DNA from: Diadophis punctatus similis
Taxonomy: Eukaryota; Chordata; Lepidosauria; Squamata; Dipsadidae
Direction of reading: 5' to 3'
Length of the DNA stretch: 64,000 nucleotides
Assembly (NCBI GenBank): GCA_023053685.1
Contig: JALIGW010000029.1
Location: 3,296,501-3,360,500, forward strand
Position numbers and translations under genes: made by a program. This document shows, piece after piece, positions 47,145-59,114 of this stretch. Within the stretch, counting starts at the first letter, position 1; every line of letters starts with the position of its first letter. The notes beneath the pieces are model-generated. The model had not been told where the DNA came from and did not search any database. It saw only the letters and a program-made list of their open reading frames with translations.

Positions 47145-48141
47145 CCGTATTTTTCGGCGTATAAGACGCACCTTTTTACCCTCAAAAAGAGGGTGAAAAT
47201 TTGGGTGCGTCTTATACACCGAATGTAGCCCCACCCAGCCACCCCCACCCTTTGGCCTCTGCCTGCCAGCAATTTACCTCTTTGCAGCAAACAGGGCAAA
47301 GCACAAGAAGAGCACAAGAAGAGCTGATCTGCCTCCCGACCTACAGCTGATGGAGGCTTACAAGCCACGTGGTAAAATGAAACTGAAACTACGGTGGCTG
47401 TGATGAGACATATTGCTGGGAGATAAACTGCTGGCAATATTAGACTGCTAAAATTGCAAGAAGGCAAGCTAGAGCTGCTGTGGCTCAAAGATAGAGCTCT
47501 TGCCTCACAATCAGGAGGTTGTGAGTTCTATCCTAGGTACAGGCAGATTCTGTTAATATGTTATTTTGTTAAATGTTTGTAGAGTGTTCAAATTATTAGA
47601 CTTATTTTTTAAAGACTGCTTTATTATTGTTCTAGACAACTTAACAAAATGAAGAAGCTTTTTAAAATAAATGCTTGCTCTGAAGAGGCCCAGTGCTATT
47701 GTATCTTCTTTTAAATAGCAGAGAATACTTCCAGAAAGCCACATCAATTTTAAAGATCTGTAAAAGTATAATCTGAAATGTCATGTTTTAGTATTAAGTA
47801 TTAGTATTAAGTATTAGCATTAAAATAAGCCAGCTGAGAAACCCTGACTTAGTCATGTTTGGAGTAGATCTATTTAAATAATTGGGAGGAGTTAGTGTGA
47901 TTACATTTAAGAAAACTTTCTGGGATTAATATACTGCCATAATGTACATTTCTCCAATTCTTTGCCATTTCTATGGGTCAGGCACACATGCACAGAAATA
48001 CACAGCAAACAGTGTATATCATCTGTGCTGTTTGCTGTTTGGCAAATTGCTGGGAGGCAGAGGCCTTTTTTCCTTGTTTTCCTCCCCCAAAACTAAGGTG
48101 CGTCTTATACTGCGGTGCGTCTTATACTCCGAAAAATACGG
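47145..48141. mobile_element. CCGTATTTTT-family MITE, 1-kb cargo-bearing version
   Basis: Ends CCGTATTTTTCGGCGTATAA and TATACTCCGAAAAATACGG with TA on both sides. The interior holds a tRNA-like SINE head (47468-47550) and a cargo block (47689-48027) shared with the copy at 50877-51245. Confidence 0.88.
47468..47550 (+). repeat. tRNA-like SINE head fragment
   Basis: GCTGCTGTGGCTCAAAGATA (A-box-like) and GTTGTGAGTTCTATCCTA (B-box-like) with a cloverleaf-like spacing. Isolated; no known SINE body follows, so it is a short fragment, not a tRNA gene. Confidence 0.45.
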
Positions 48142-48394
48142 TAACTACTGCCTTGCTTAGCAATAGAAATTTTGGACTCAATTGTGGTCGTGAGTTGAGG
48201 ACTACTCATATCCAAGTTATTCCTCATTCCCATCCCATGCCCTAAATAATCAATATTCCTCAAAAAAGGTCAGATTCCACAATTTTATTTTTAATAATAC
48301 TTATATGAATATCCGTCTTATATACAACAACCTTGTTTAGTTCACAGCAAAATTGACATAGAAAATAAAACAACACTGCTACAGACTTCACGGT

Positions 48395-48560
48395 GCCCCA
48401 ATAAACAGCACTTCCACCACACTTTTGCATATCCTAACTGAACATCTTGGGGAACAATCAGCTCTTCAGGGCTTTTCAGAGGCCTTAAAAGGTAGGATCC
48501 TTCCAGGACTCACAGGGGAGGCTATTCCAAAAGGCAGGGCAGCTATGGAAAAGGTGATAT
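48395..48560. repeat. LINE-like fragment
   Basis: AGGCTATTCCAAAAGGCAGG followed by AGCTATGGAAAAGGTGAT resembles the complement of the LINE segment at 41.77 kb. Weak. Confidence 0.35.
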
Positions 48561-49371
48561 CTGTCACGTAGTGAATATTGTCAGTTGTATGTCTATGCAG
48601 GGTGATGCACCCCTATTTAATATTATGGTACATTCCAATATAAGCAGAACACGTGATATGATGTTCTTTGCGCATGTGTGCATTCCTAAACCACCATTAA
48701 TTCTCTTCTGCCTTAGCTCTTGACCTGAACGGTAGTGTTTTCTTAGCAAAGATGTAATTATTCAGGATTTATTGTTTTTGTACTGAAATAAATATTTTCT
48801 ATTAGACTTTTAATCTCGGTTTTATTTCTAACTGTCTGAATTCCAAGAAAAGATCTAAATCGCCTCTATGAGATTCTATTCTCAGCCCAACAATATCTTA
48901 AGATCCTGCCAGATGACAACATAATTTTAAAAATGCAAATTGGAAACTCTTTATGGATTATATTCTTATATAGGGATTATACCACATTCAGAGTTTGTGA
49001 TTCTCTCAATATGAAGCTTTAATTCATTAGTTTCTGCTTGAATTATTTTTCTCTTCAATTGTAATGTTATAAATCTTGCTATACTGTATTATTTCAATGA
49101 AGATTTCAATGTAATAGTATGTATGTAATATGATTACAAATTATAAACATTCTATTACTCAGAAAACAACATACTGAAAATAAGAAAAGGTAAAAATTCT
49201 ATCATTATTAATAGTATTTTAAGATGTCAATATTGCAAACAAAATTACTTATCATCCAAAATTGAGTATAACATAGCAAAAGAAGCACTGCCTTTCACAT
49301 CACAGTAGTTATGTGATAATAGTTTCAGTGTGAAACTAATTCCTTAAAACAATGCACTCTCCATTGTACTA

Positions 49372-49507
49372 CCCTGTTTCCCCCAAAATAAGACATCCCC
49401 TGATAATAAGCCCAATTGGGCTTTTGAGTGCATGGCAATAAGGCCAAGCGCTTATTTCAGGGTTCAAAAAAAATATAAGACAGGGTCTTATTTTCGGGGA
49501 AACACAG
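49372..49507. mobile_element. TA-flanked MITE, CCCTGTTTCCC family
   Basis: 136 bp; ends CCCTGTTTCCCCCAAAATAA and CTTATTTTCGGGGAAACACAG, TA on both sides. Compact copy of the family at 53030 and 21010. Confidence 0.88.
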
Positions 49508-49590
49508 TATTTAGTGCGTGCACGTATTGACACATGCATAGATACATGAAGCAAATTGAACAAAGATTAAAATATCTGAGATAGAGAGAG

Positions 49591-49730
<140 letters not shown>

Positions 49731-50224
49731 CAAGGAGCATTCAAAGGCTGTGGGATGTTGCAAGCACTTTAGGGAGCTGAAGAAGAAAAAAAGAGCATTG
49801 GAAGAATATCTGAAGATGCACTGAAACTAATACACCATGAAGGCTTATTAAATACCAAAGAGACCAAACTATAAGAAAGACCAAACGAAATGTATCACCA
49901 TTAATCAACTGCAAAAGCAAGTTACTTGGAATAGCTTATAACCTGTACCTTTATTATTAAATAGCATATGCCTATCACAGGTCTTTGGGAAGGACTTGAT
50001 AGGTGAACAAAAATGCCAAATCTAATCTAAACGTCTGACTGACTGAGTGTCCAACCATAATGCCGAATCAGATGACAACATTTAAGGGGAGAGGCCTACA
50101 GCATGTCCACTTTATCTAACTTGGTGGGAATGGGCAGATAGCCAGAGAGATACCAGTTCTGCAAAGAGCTTGGTCCTGTGACATTCATGTTTTTAAAGGA
50201 GATAACTAGCAAGTTGAATTGTAC

Positions 50225-50485
50225 ATAAAAATAAACTGACAGTCACCAGCTCTTGCAATAGCAGCAGGGTGCCTAGAATTGCCTGTGCTGTTGCATTCTG
50301 GACCACTTATAACTTTTGGATGATCTTCAAAGGCAGTCCCATGAGAGCATTCTGCAATAAACTAATCAGGAAGTGATCAGGGCATGATCAGCAGCAAGGC
50401 CTCCGAGAATGGGTGCAATTGGCACAAAAGATGAATTTGTGCAAAGGCATTTCTCCCTTCGGCAAGAGCCACAAGTCTGGAATGA
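50225..50485. repeat. LINE-like repeat remnant
   Basis: TTGCATTCTGGACCACTTAT and ATGGGTGCAATTGGCAC share layout and wording with 12400-12510. Family not assigned. Confidence 0.4.
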
Positions 50486-50876
50486 AACCCATACAGTGCA
50501 CTAACTCTATCTGGAAGAGAATCACACCATCTAAAGTAAAAAAAAAACAGCTCTCCAGAAATTGTGACCAATAAGAAGCCTCTGCAGTCATGTGATCTGG
50601 ATTCGATCCCTCTAAAATGGCAGCCATTTTTAGTGTTGTGACCACCCTTTGGGACCCAGAAACCGCCTGCAGTTAGAACAGGCAATTTCTGAGGCCCATA
50701 TGGTCATGCAGTTTTTTTCCTTTGGTCATATGACCAATCAAAATCCAGGGATTTTGCAGCCAGTGTATTTTCTTCCTCATTGCTGCCAAATGGAGGACAA
50801 AAGGAGTAAATCTCTTGTTGCTTCTTTCATTGCTGTTGCCTTGAGGACTGGAGTAGTGTACTTGCCTTTGTATGTA

Positions 50877-51245
50877 CCTATTTTTCGGAGTATAAGACTC
50901 ACTTCCCAGTGCTATTGTATCTTCTTTTAAATAGCAGAGAATAACTATACTTCCAAAAACCCACATCAATTTTAACAGCATCTGTACAAGTGTAATCTGA
51001 AATGTAACAGTGTCCTGTTGTATTAAGATAAGGTTAAACCCTGACTTAGTCATGTTTGGAGTAGATCTATTTAAATAATTGGGAGGAGTTAGTGTGACTA
51101 TATTTAAGAAAAGTTTCTGGCATTAATATATTGCCATAATGTACATATCTCCAATTTTTTGCTATTCCTATGGGTCAGGCACACATGCACAGAAATATAC
51201 AGCAAACAGTGTATATCATCTGTACTTATACTCTGAAAAATATGG
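50877..51245. mobile_element. CCGTATTTTT-family MITE, cargo-bearing copy
   Basis: 369 bp; left CCTATTTTTCGGAGTATAAG, right ATACTCTGAAAAATATGG, TA on both sides. Nearly all of the interior (50905-51223) matches the cargo in 47145-48141. Confidence 0.82.
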
Positions 51246-51321
51246 TACTTTAAAATATTTTTTTCATTATAGTACTGTGCTTGTTTCTAAGTACTTTATA
51301 AAGATAAAGTATTTTTCATTA

Positions 51322-51717
51322 CAGGTAGTCCTTGACCTACAACAGTTCATTTAGTGATCGTTCAAAGTTACAACGGTCCTGAAAAAAGGGTCTTATGACC
51401 ATTTTTCACACTTGCAACTGTTGCAGCATCTGCATGATCATATGATCAAAATTCAGATGCTTGGCAATTTGGTTCATACTTATGACTATTGCTGTGTCTC
51501 AAGGTCACGTGATCACCTTTTCCAACCTTCTGACAAGCAAAGTCAACGGGGAAGCCAGGTTCACTTAACAACCGTATCATTAACTTAACTGCAGTCATTC
51601 ACTTAACAACTGGGACAAGAAAGGTCGTAAAATGGGGAAAAACTCATTTAACTAATGTCTCACTTAACAACAGAAATTTTGGGCTTGGCGCTGTGGTCGT
51701 AAGTCGAGGACTACCTG
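51322..51717. mobile_element. TA-flanked MITE, CAGGTAGTCC family, best copy
   Basis: 396 bp; ends CAGGTAGTCCTTGACCTACA and CGTAAGTCGAGGACTACCTG in inverted orientation, TA on both sides. AT/GC-mixed interior without coding capacity. Confidence 0.9.
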
Positions 51718-52019
51718 TACTGTGCTTGTTTGTATTTATCCTGAAATTGCTTGCAGAAATACTGTACTAGCCAGCCCCTACTGAAAGCAAATTTAGTCCT
51801 GTCAAGTTCCTTTGCATTATATTGAATTGTGTTTGTTTGCACGTGTTTGAGATTGCTGCACAAATACTAGACAACATCTACAGAAAGCAAAGATATTGTG
51901 AAGTTATTTATTGCTCTACATTACAGTAGTGTGTTTGCTTTTGCTTTGAGGGTTAGTGCTGTAGATTGCTTGCAACAGATGTAGATGGGAGAGCAACAGG
52001 CAGGAGAGCCCTTCAAATT

Positions 52020-52235
52020 CTCAAGCTCTTGCTTTACTTAACAAGAAGGTCATTTAATAAAGAAGCAAACGGCAAGCCTGATCTTTGTTCACTTAATGAC
52101 CTGGTTGGTTCACTTAACGAGCATGGTAAAAAAAAAGTCACACAAATGAACCCAATTCATTTTACAACAGTTTTGACATATGACCCTAATAGGCAAGGTC
52201 CATTAGAGTCACACCTTGAGGACTACCTGTATGTA
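52020..52235. mobile_element. CAGGTAGTCC-family fragment
   Basis: Only the right half is clear (TTGAGGACTACCTGTA end, CACTTAACGAGCATGGTAAA interior). Left end degraded. Confidence 0.5.
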
Positions 52236-52844
52236 GGATTCATTACTTTTAGGCCAATGTTTCTTAAACTTTTTATTCTCAGGATCTCTTCCCGTTTCTA
52301 TAATGTATGAAGGAGCTTTTGTTTGTATGAGTTATATTTACTGATATTTACTGCATTAAAAATTAGAAATAATCTGTTCAAGGAATATTTTATTGTAAAA
52401 TAATAAAATTAAACCCATTGGATATTAACATAAATAAAATATTGATGAAAAATATTTTAATGAATAAAAAAATAATGAGAAGAGTTACACTGTTTTGAAT
52501 TTTTACAAGTATCTTCAATATCTGGCTGATAGATTTTGCAGAGATCTAAGGGTCCTCACACCATACTTTAAGAAAAAATGACCTAGGCAAAAGGGGTTGA
52601 AATATTTTCTTAAGTTCAGAGCAATGAGATAACATTGCTTAAACTCTTCCCAGATAACCAAACTAGTATGTGCCTCAGTCAGTTCCATAGGACCTGCCCA
52701 GCTGGAGTCCAACTCTGCTTGAATAGACTTCACAGCAACTCTATAAGGGCTCTCTTTGCCCCTCCTTATCCAAGAGTGACCTGGTAACCCAAAACAGGGT
52801 CCACTGGGTAGCTATCTGCACATACAATAAGAGCAGCAGAGTGA

Positions 52845-53489
52845 ACTTACTCTAGTCTAGTGAAAAGGAGGACTGGGGTGACGTAATAGCAGTGTTCCAA
52901 TATTTGAGGGGCTGCCACAAAGAGGAGGGGGTCAACCTATTTTCCAAAGCATCTGAAGGCAGGACAAGAAACAATGGATAGAAACTAATCAAGGAGAGAA
53001 ACAACCTAGAATTAAGGAGAAATTTGCTACCCTGTTTCCCTGAAAATAAGACCTCCCCTGATAATAAGCCCTCCCCCCAAAAATAAGCCCTCCTCCGAAA
53101 ATAAGCCCTCCCCAAAAATATTTAACCACATGCGCAGCCTGTCCCCGCCATTTCCTCTGGTTAGGGTTAGGGAGACAGAGCTGGAAATCAGGTAAGACAG
53201 CAAGAGAGCCCTGTCTTGCTCCACGTACCCCAAAATAATAAGACCTCCCCGAAAATAAGGCCAAGGGGTTCAAAAAAATATAAGACAGGGTCTTATTTTG
53301 GGGGAAACACGGTAACAGTAAGAACAATGAACCAGTGGAATGGCATGCCTACAGAAGTTGTGGGTACTCCATCACTGGAGGTTTTTAAGAAGAGATTGAA
53401 CAACCACTTGTCTGAAACGATATAGGGTTTCCTGCCTGAGCAGGGGGTTGGACTAGAAGACCTCCAAGATCCCTTCCAATTCTGTTATT
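52845..53489 (+). repeat. CR1 LINE 3' end, split by a MITE
   Basis: The plus strand reads TGTTCCAATATTTGAGGGGC, GGTTTTTAAGAAGAGATTGA and the CR1 signature GGTTGGACTAGAAGACCTCC with CCCTTCCAATTCTG. The element at 53030-53312 interrupts it at a TA. Confidence 0.85.
53030..53312. mobile_element. TA-flanked MITE, CCCTGTTTCCC family, inside CR1
   Basis: 283 bp; left CCCTGTTTCCCTGAAAATAA, right CTTATTTTGGGGGAAACACGG, TA both sides. Several AATAAGCCCTCC-type direct repeats near the left end. Removing it with one TA restores a continuous CR1 sequence. Confidence 0.92.
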
Positions 53490-54476
53490 AACTAACTTTG
53501 CTGCTTTTTTGTCTCATGTTAAGTCCTTAAGAAGGCTCTTACCTATATCTGGTTGGCCTCACCTTTCATCTTTCTCTAGTGGGTTGTAAGTGTCTCTTAG
53601 GTCTGTTCATCTCCCAGAACTCCTATGTAGACCAGGATACTGTGCAGGATACATGATTGCAAAGTCCATAGAGGCAGAATTATTGGAATATGCTCATTCC
53701 AAGCTGTGATTAAGGCCTTGGCTGAACCATGAAGTAGAGCTTGAGGAATAACTCCAGGTTTTCTCTGAAACTTTATTAGGTTCATCAGTAACCTGGGATA
53801 GACCAATGAAGAACGCTAGGTGTCCTAGAACTCCAGGATCAAAAAGGCATAAGCTGTCTATGGCACCGGACTGATGCTAACATTCCTGAACCTCAGATCA
53901 TGTTACTGTGGTTTAGCTTAAGCAGTAAGAGAAGCAGTACAATACATACCCAAAGACTAATCAACAATCATTCCATACATTCTAATTCTGCTTTTACATA
54001 GGAATAAAGCAAATAACACAGAACAGTTCAGAACATAGCTGAAGAGACTGCCAATTTTGCGGTGAACATTTTCCTATTTCCATAACATTTTCTAATTTCC
54101 TTATCTGTTTAATGTTTTTTATTAAATGTAATAAATTTTAATAATTTTATTTATAAAAACTAAAATGTGTTAATTAGTTAAGATGATTTATTTCCTATAG
54201 GCAGCTTTGCCTATATGACAACGTTAAAATACTGTTCATTCTACCCACTAATGGCCCAGTTCTTCTGCAAAATGTACTGTGGACACTAAGCTGTATATAA
54301 AAATAAACAACAAAACCAGTGCAGCAATAAAATATATGATATTGTATATACCTGATCATGTACATTTTATGCATTATTAAGGTGTAAGAGGACATGTTAT
54401 AGCCCTCTTTCCAAACCTCAGTGCTTAATGCACACAAGGTTTTATTGAAACCAACAGACTCAATGATACTATAGGC

Positions 54477-54611
54477 CGGGGGTCTCCAACCTTGGTAACT
54501 TTAAGACTTATGGACTTCAACTCCCAGAGTTCCTCAGCCAGCAAAGCTGGCTGAGGAACTCTGGGAGTTGAAGTCCACAAGTCTTAAAGTTACCAAGGTT
54601 GGAGACTCCTG
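54477..54611. mobile_element. Near-perfect palindromic hAT-like MITE
   Basis: 135 bp: two arms of about 64 bp around AAA, meeting at CAGCCAGC/GCTGGCTG. Ends CGGGGGTCTCCAACCTTGG and CCAAGGTTGGAGACTCCTG. Flanks CTATAGGC and CATAGGCA look like a slightly altered 8-bp duplication. Confidence 0.8.
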
Positions 54612-55582
54612 CATAGGCAGAACTGGTGTCCCCTTGTCCCATCACTTTCAACTTGAGAATGCACACCCTGAATATCTGCAGAGAGCTACAATGAGCCATG
54701 TTATTATGGCTCATGTATCCTTTAATGCAAAGAACACATTATTAGTCTACAGAAATAGGATCCTAAGTCATTTAATTCACAATTTTGAGGTTGTCTTGTT
54801 TGTTGGGATCTTCCAGATTCCCTAGAGATTTAGAGCATCCCTAGATAGTTTTATTTGCATGATGTTGCTGTAGAAACATAAGTGGATGTAAACAAGATAT
54901 ATTATCTCTAACTAAGCTCTGCTTTCAAAATCCCATCTGAAAAAGCCTCAGCATCCAGCTCAAAAGACAGAAGAGTATTTGGCTTTGCTCAGCTTATGCT
55001 TAGACTGTTCCCTATGTCAAAAATCTCTGGACTCCACACATAGTCCAAGATGGTCCTAATATAGAGTTTAGCCTATGTTTGAGTCTGTTTTATGTCCTTG
55101 AGTTGAGGAAATCAACAAATATTTTTGATCTTAAATATTTTGCTAGCAGTAGCATGTTTTATTTTCTCTACCACTAGCAAGCTTCGTAAAATAAATGCAT
55201 CTATTCAGTCAATATTTAATCTCAGATTACAGTTTTGCCCACTGATAAAGGGGAGTAAACATAAAAAAGAGCTGGGATTGGGAACTCTCAAAAGACCCTA
55301 TTCTATTGGTCATGCAGGCAGTATAGATGTCAGGGGGGGGGAAAGATGAAACAAGTCTAGCAATACTAGTATTTCTGACCAATACTACCAAGTTTACATT
55401 TGGAAACAATGGCTGTTCTGCACTTACTTTAAATAACTATCAGTTATTATACAAAAGGGAGGTATTAAGAGGATCTCCCTTTTTATTTTCTTTTTACAAA
55501 AGGGGCTAAAATCTAGCAGTGTGTCAGGGAGATGATAATAAAAGTTTTACTCATTCTTTCTGTTGCTCCCCATGCAACCTTT

Positions 55583-55617
55583 TACTCTCTCTGTCTCTCT
55601 CCTCTCTCTCTCTCTCA
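55583..55617. repeat. (CT)n-rich microsatellite
   Basis: Imperfect CT units broken by GT and CC. Confidence 0.8.
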
Positions 55618-55834
55618 GATTTGGTTGTGTTACAGAATTGAAAATGTCCTTGAAGTTACTGAATTGAAGATTCATAAGGGACAGAACAAGACCAAGAGTG
55701 AATGGTGAAAAGCCAATGTATTTCTAGTGCAGCTGTTGAGTGCAAATGAAAAAAATGGAACTGATCTATCCAAGCACCAGAAATGGGCCAATGAACAGCA
55801 TCATAAAACCCCTGCTCTTTGGAATATCTACCTC

Positions 55835-56122
55835 CCAGAAATTAGATTGGCCTGGGACCTGCTGGCCTTTCCCAAGGTCTTAAAGACATAGTTTTGTCAC
55901 TGGGTGTTGCCATCTTGATGTGTGGCACAGCCTATGCAATGGTTATGTTGATTTACTGCTGTTGATTCTATTTGTCTTTTTTACTCCGGCTGCTAATCAT
56001 GTGTGTTGTTTTTAGTGTTATGTGATTTATGATGTTTTAATGGTTATTAGCCACCCAGAGTCATGAATTTGAGAGGCAGCCATATAAATTGAAATAAATA
56101 ATAATAATAATTAATTAATTAA
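55835..56122 (+). repeat. LINE 3' end, CR1/L2-like
   Basis: TTATTAGCCACCCAGAGTCA then CAGCCATATAAATTG, ending in AATAATAATAATTAATTAA. Same 3' layout as 32.1 and 42.0 kb. Confidence 0.55.
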
Positions 56123-57130
56123 AAAGGGATATCTAGCTAATGGACTGATCACATGGAGGGGAAGAATTTGAGGAAAAGCCAGATAGTTTCAAACAACAAA
56201 AGGAGGGAAGAATTGTTCTTAGTAATGACGCTCAACACAATGAGCCTTGACACAATCAAATTGCTTTTTAAAAAGAGGCACTGAGTAGTCTGCAGTTCCT
56301 GAAGAAAAAAGGAAGTTTCAGGAATGCAGGATAGTTAAGAGGTGTCTGATTACAGATACAGATGGTAATTACAGATAAATTGGAAGGGTAACATTTCAGA
56401 AAGAAAATTAGCAGTTTTTTGAAGCAAATCTGACCAAAGAAAGGTTAGGCTAAGTCTTAATGGCAGTTGAAATAAGAAGGAAGGCAGCACTCCATTAGTC
56501 CTCACCATCACACTGAAAGTAGAGTTGAAAAGTAGCTTTCCAAGTATTATGAAGTTACAAACCTGTCAAGTGCAGGCTGTAGCAGAAGGGAAGGGTGGGT
56601 TACGGTAATTCATTTTGTGCCCTCCTCAGTCAAAAAGCCAATTATAAATCTTATGTGGGATTAGTCTGTGCTAATTTCTCCAGGCTTCAGGCAGACTATG
56701 TAAGATACATAGAGTGAGGAATATCATAAATTTATTACTCCCATATTTGTCAAAAAAAGAAGTGGGATGCTAGTACTTAAGAACTGTTGTTGCTGCTCCA
56801 GCTTCTTTGGCAGCTGATCCTGAGCTGAGGGCAGGAGTGGCAGGCTGGGGCATATTCTCACCCATCTGCTCTAACTGATTAATCAATTACCGGTAAGTAC
56901 CTAGTCCACCTCAACTGCCACCTATTTCTGATATTGTATCACTTGATTCTGATACTCCAGCAGGATATTAGCAACTTGATCCATTGTCAGCCAATCTACC
57001 AAAGGATCACACATGATAGTCTAGGACCGTGGTGGCGAACCTATGGCACGCGTGCCACAGGTGGCACGCGGAGCCATTTCGCCTGGCACGCCACGGGTCC
57101 GTCACTCTACTTCCGGGTTTCTGGCGCACA

Positions 57131-57366
57131 TGCTGAAGTGGTGCAGTGGTTAAATGCAGCCATTGCAGGCTGACTGCTAGTTCAACAGTTCAGCTGTTCA
57201 AATCTCACTAGGCTCAAGGTTGACTCAGCCTTCCATCCTTCCGAGGTCGGTAAAATGAGGACCCAGATTGTTGGGGGCAATATGCTGAACTCTGTAAACC
57301 GCTTAGAGAGGGCTGTAAAGCACTATGAAGCGGTATATAAGAAAAGTGCTATTGCTATTGCTATTA
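57131..57366 (+). repeat. tRNA-derived SINE inserted in the hAT element
   Basis: GAAGTGGTGCAGTGGTTAAA head, TTCAAATCTCACTAGGCTC B-box region, body AATGAGGACCCAGATTGTTG, tail GCTATTGCTATTGCTATT. Younger than the host element. Confidence 0.85.
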
Positions 57367-57499
57367 CCCGAAACCCGAAACCGAACTTCGGCTTCTTCAC
57401 TTCGGCTGCTTGCAAAGCTCAAGCGAATCTTTCCCTTCTCCCTTCAGCTGCCGCTGCTGCCGCTCTTCTGGGGTGGTGGGGAAGGAGAGAGCCTGCTGC

Positions 57500-58017
57500 G
57501 GAACCGCCCCCTCCTCCTGCTGCTGCCAGCCTCGCAATCCTGCCCGGAGTGCGAGGCTGGCAACAGGAGGAGGGGGGGCGGTTGCGCAGGCTGGGCGGCT
57601 CGCGGAACCGCCCCCTCCTCCTTCTGCTGCCACCCTCACGTTCCGGCTGGTGCCCGGAGTGCGAGGCTTGGAGCAGGAGGAGGGGGCGGTTGCGCAGGCT
57701 GGGCGGCTCGCGTAACCGCCCCTCCTCCTTCTGCTGCCAGCCTCACGTTCCGGCTGGTGCCCGGAGTGCCAGGCTTGGAGCAGGAGGAGGGGGCGGTTGC
57801 GCAGGCTGGGCGGCTCGCGTAACCGCCCCCTCCTCCTTCTGCTGCCAGTCTCACGTTCCGGCTGGTGCCCGGAGTGCGAGGCTTGGAGCAGGAGGAGGGG
57901 GCGGTTGCGCAGGCTGGGCGGCTCGCGTAACCGCCCCCTCCTCCTTCTGCTGCCAGCCTCACGTTCCGGCTGGTGCCCGGAGTGCGAGGCTTGGAGCAGG
58001 AGGAGAAGGGGGCGGTT
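57500..58017. repeat. 108-bp GC-rich tandem array, 4-5 units
   Basis: The anchor GTTGCGCAGGCTGGGCGGCT recurs at 57581, 57689, 57796 and 57904, a period of 107-108 bp. Each unit contains an inverted pair (AACCGCCCCCTCCTCC and GGAGGAGGGGGCGGTT) able to form a hairpin. Because 108 is 36 codons, frames stay open on both strands across it. Confidence 0.92.
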
Positions 58018-58709
58018 ATGCGTGCGCAGTAGATGTGCGCATGCGCGGTGCGGGCACGTGCGTGGTGCAGGCGCGTGCATGTGGGTGTGGGTGCGCATGT
58101 GCAGGGGGGGTGCGCATTGCATTTTGGGTAGTGGCACGCGGGAGCGCTGGTGGGTGTGCGTGCGCCTATTTTTGGCACGCCGAGAGAAAAAGGTTCGCCA
58201 CCGCTGGTCTAGGAAGTCTGAAGTCTTTTTTTTCCCTCTCTTGAAGCAAGAGAAATTGAACCTGGGCCATGGGCTGCCTCAGGCCAATGAAATAAATACT
58301 TTCTTAAGGAACTTGGTGCTCTTATGAGAAATCAAAAGTTTCATATCAGTAGATAAAGTACTTTTTTATACAAAATATAAGATTTCTTACAATGAATAAT
58401 CAATCTTATATATCATAAAGATCAACCTGTATAGGCTAGAATCTGTATATATGCATGTTCAAAAATTAAATCTTTAGTTTCTTTCTCTCACTCTTAGTTG
58501 TTGTTGTTGTTGGTTATTGGATTACCTGCTGCCATTTCTTATGCTACTTTACAAATTACAGGTAGTCCCAGGGTTTTGATTTTGTCTCTTTCCAGCCCTT
58601 GCAACTCATAATTTCAAATTCAATCCTACCATTAAATATGTGATTGGCTAATATACATTTCTGAAAACAATTTAACTAGAAATTGAATGGCTCTCTTTTT
58701 GCCTCTGTA

Positions 58710-59114
58710 CAAGTAGTCCTCGACTTACAACAGTTTGTTTAGTGACCGTTCAAAGTTACAGCATTACAGCAGCACTGAAAAAAACTTCTGACTTATGACC
58801 ATTTTTTCACACTTATGACCGTTGAAGCATCCCCATGGTCACATGATTTACATTTGGATGCTAGACAACTGTCTCACATTTATGATGGTTCCAGTTTCTT
58901 GGGGTCATATGATCCCCTTTTGCAACCTTCTGACAAGCAAAATCAATGGAGAAACCAGATTCACTGAACAACTGTGTTTACTAATTTAACAACTGCCGTG
59001 ATTCATTTAACAAATGGGGCAAGAAAGTTGTAAAATGGGGCAAAACTCAACACATTTCTCACTTAACAACATACATTTTGGGCTCAATTGTGGTCGTAAA
59101 TTGAGGACAACCTG
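58710..59114. mobile_element. TA-flanked MITE, CAGGTAGTCC family
   Basis: 405 bp; ends CAAGTAGTCCTCGACTTACA and GTAAATTGAGGACAACCTG in inverted orientation, TA on both sides. Confidence 0.85.

Larger units (their letters stand above)
46803..48208. mobile_element. TA-flanked MITE, CAGGTAGTCC family, interrupted
   Basis: Left part 46803-47144 (CAAGTAGTCCTTAACAAATA onward) and right part 48142-48208 (ending TTGAGGACTACTCA) make one element. It is split by the MITE at 47145-48141, whose TA target duplicates within it. TA flanks the outer ends. Confidence 0.85.
57027..58206. mobile_element. hAT-type element with 8-bp TSD, SINE insertion and tandem array
   Basis: 1,180 bp, left end CCGTGGTGGCGAACCTATGG, right end AAAGGTTCGCCACCGCTG, flanked by GTCTAGGA on both sides (57019-57026, 58207-58214). 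Same family as 38537-38986 but enlarged by a SINE (57131-57366) and a 108-bp tandem array. Very GC-rich; no transposase. Confidence 0.92.

Noticed and set aside
52989..53327. 112-residue minus-strand frame with GLIFG repeats
   Set aside because: Produced by direct repeats in the CCCTGTTTCCC MITE.
57255..58244. Long reading frames of 329 and 246 residues on opposite strands
   Set aside because: They run over the 108-bp tandem array (36 codons per unit) and a SINE, are GC-driven, overlap on both strands, and match no family.
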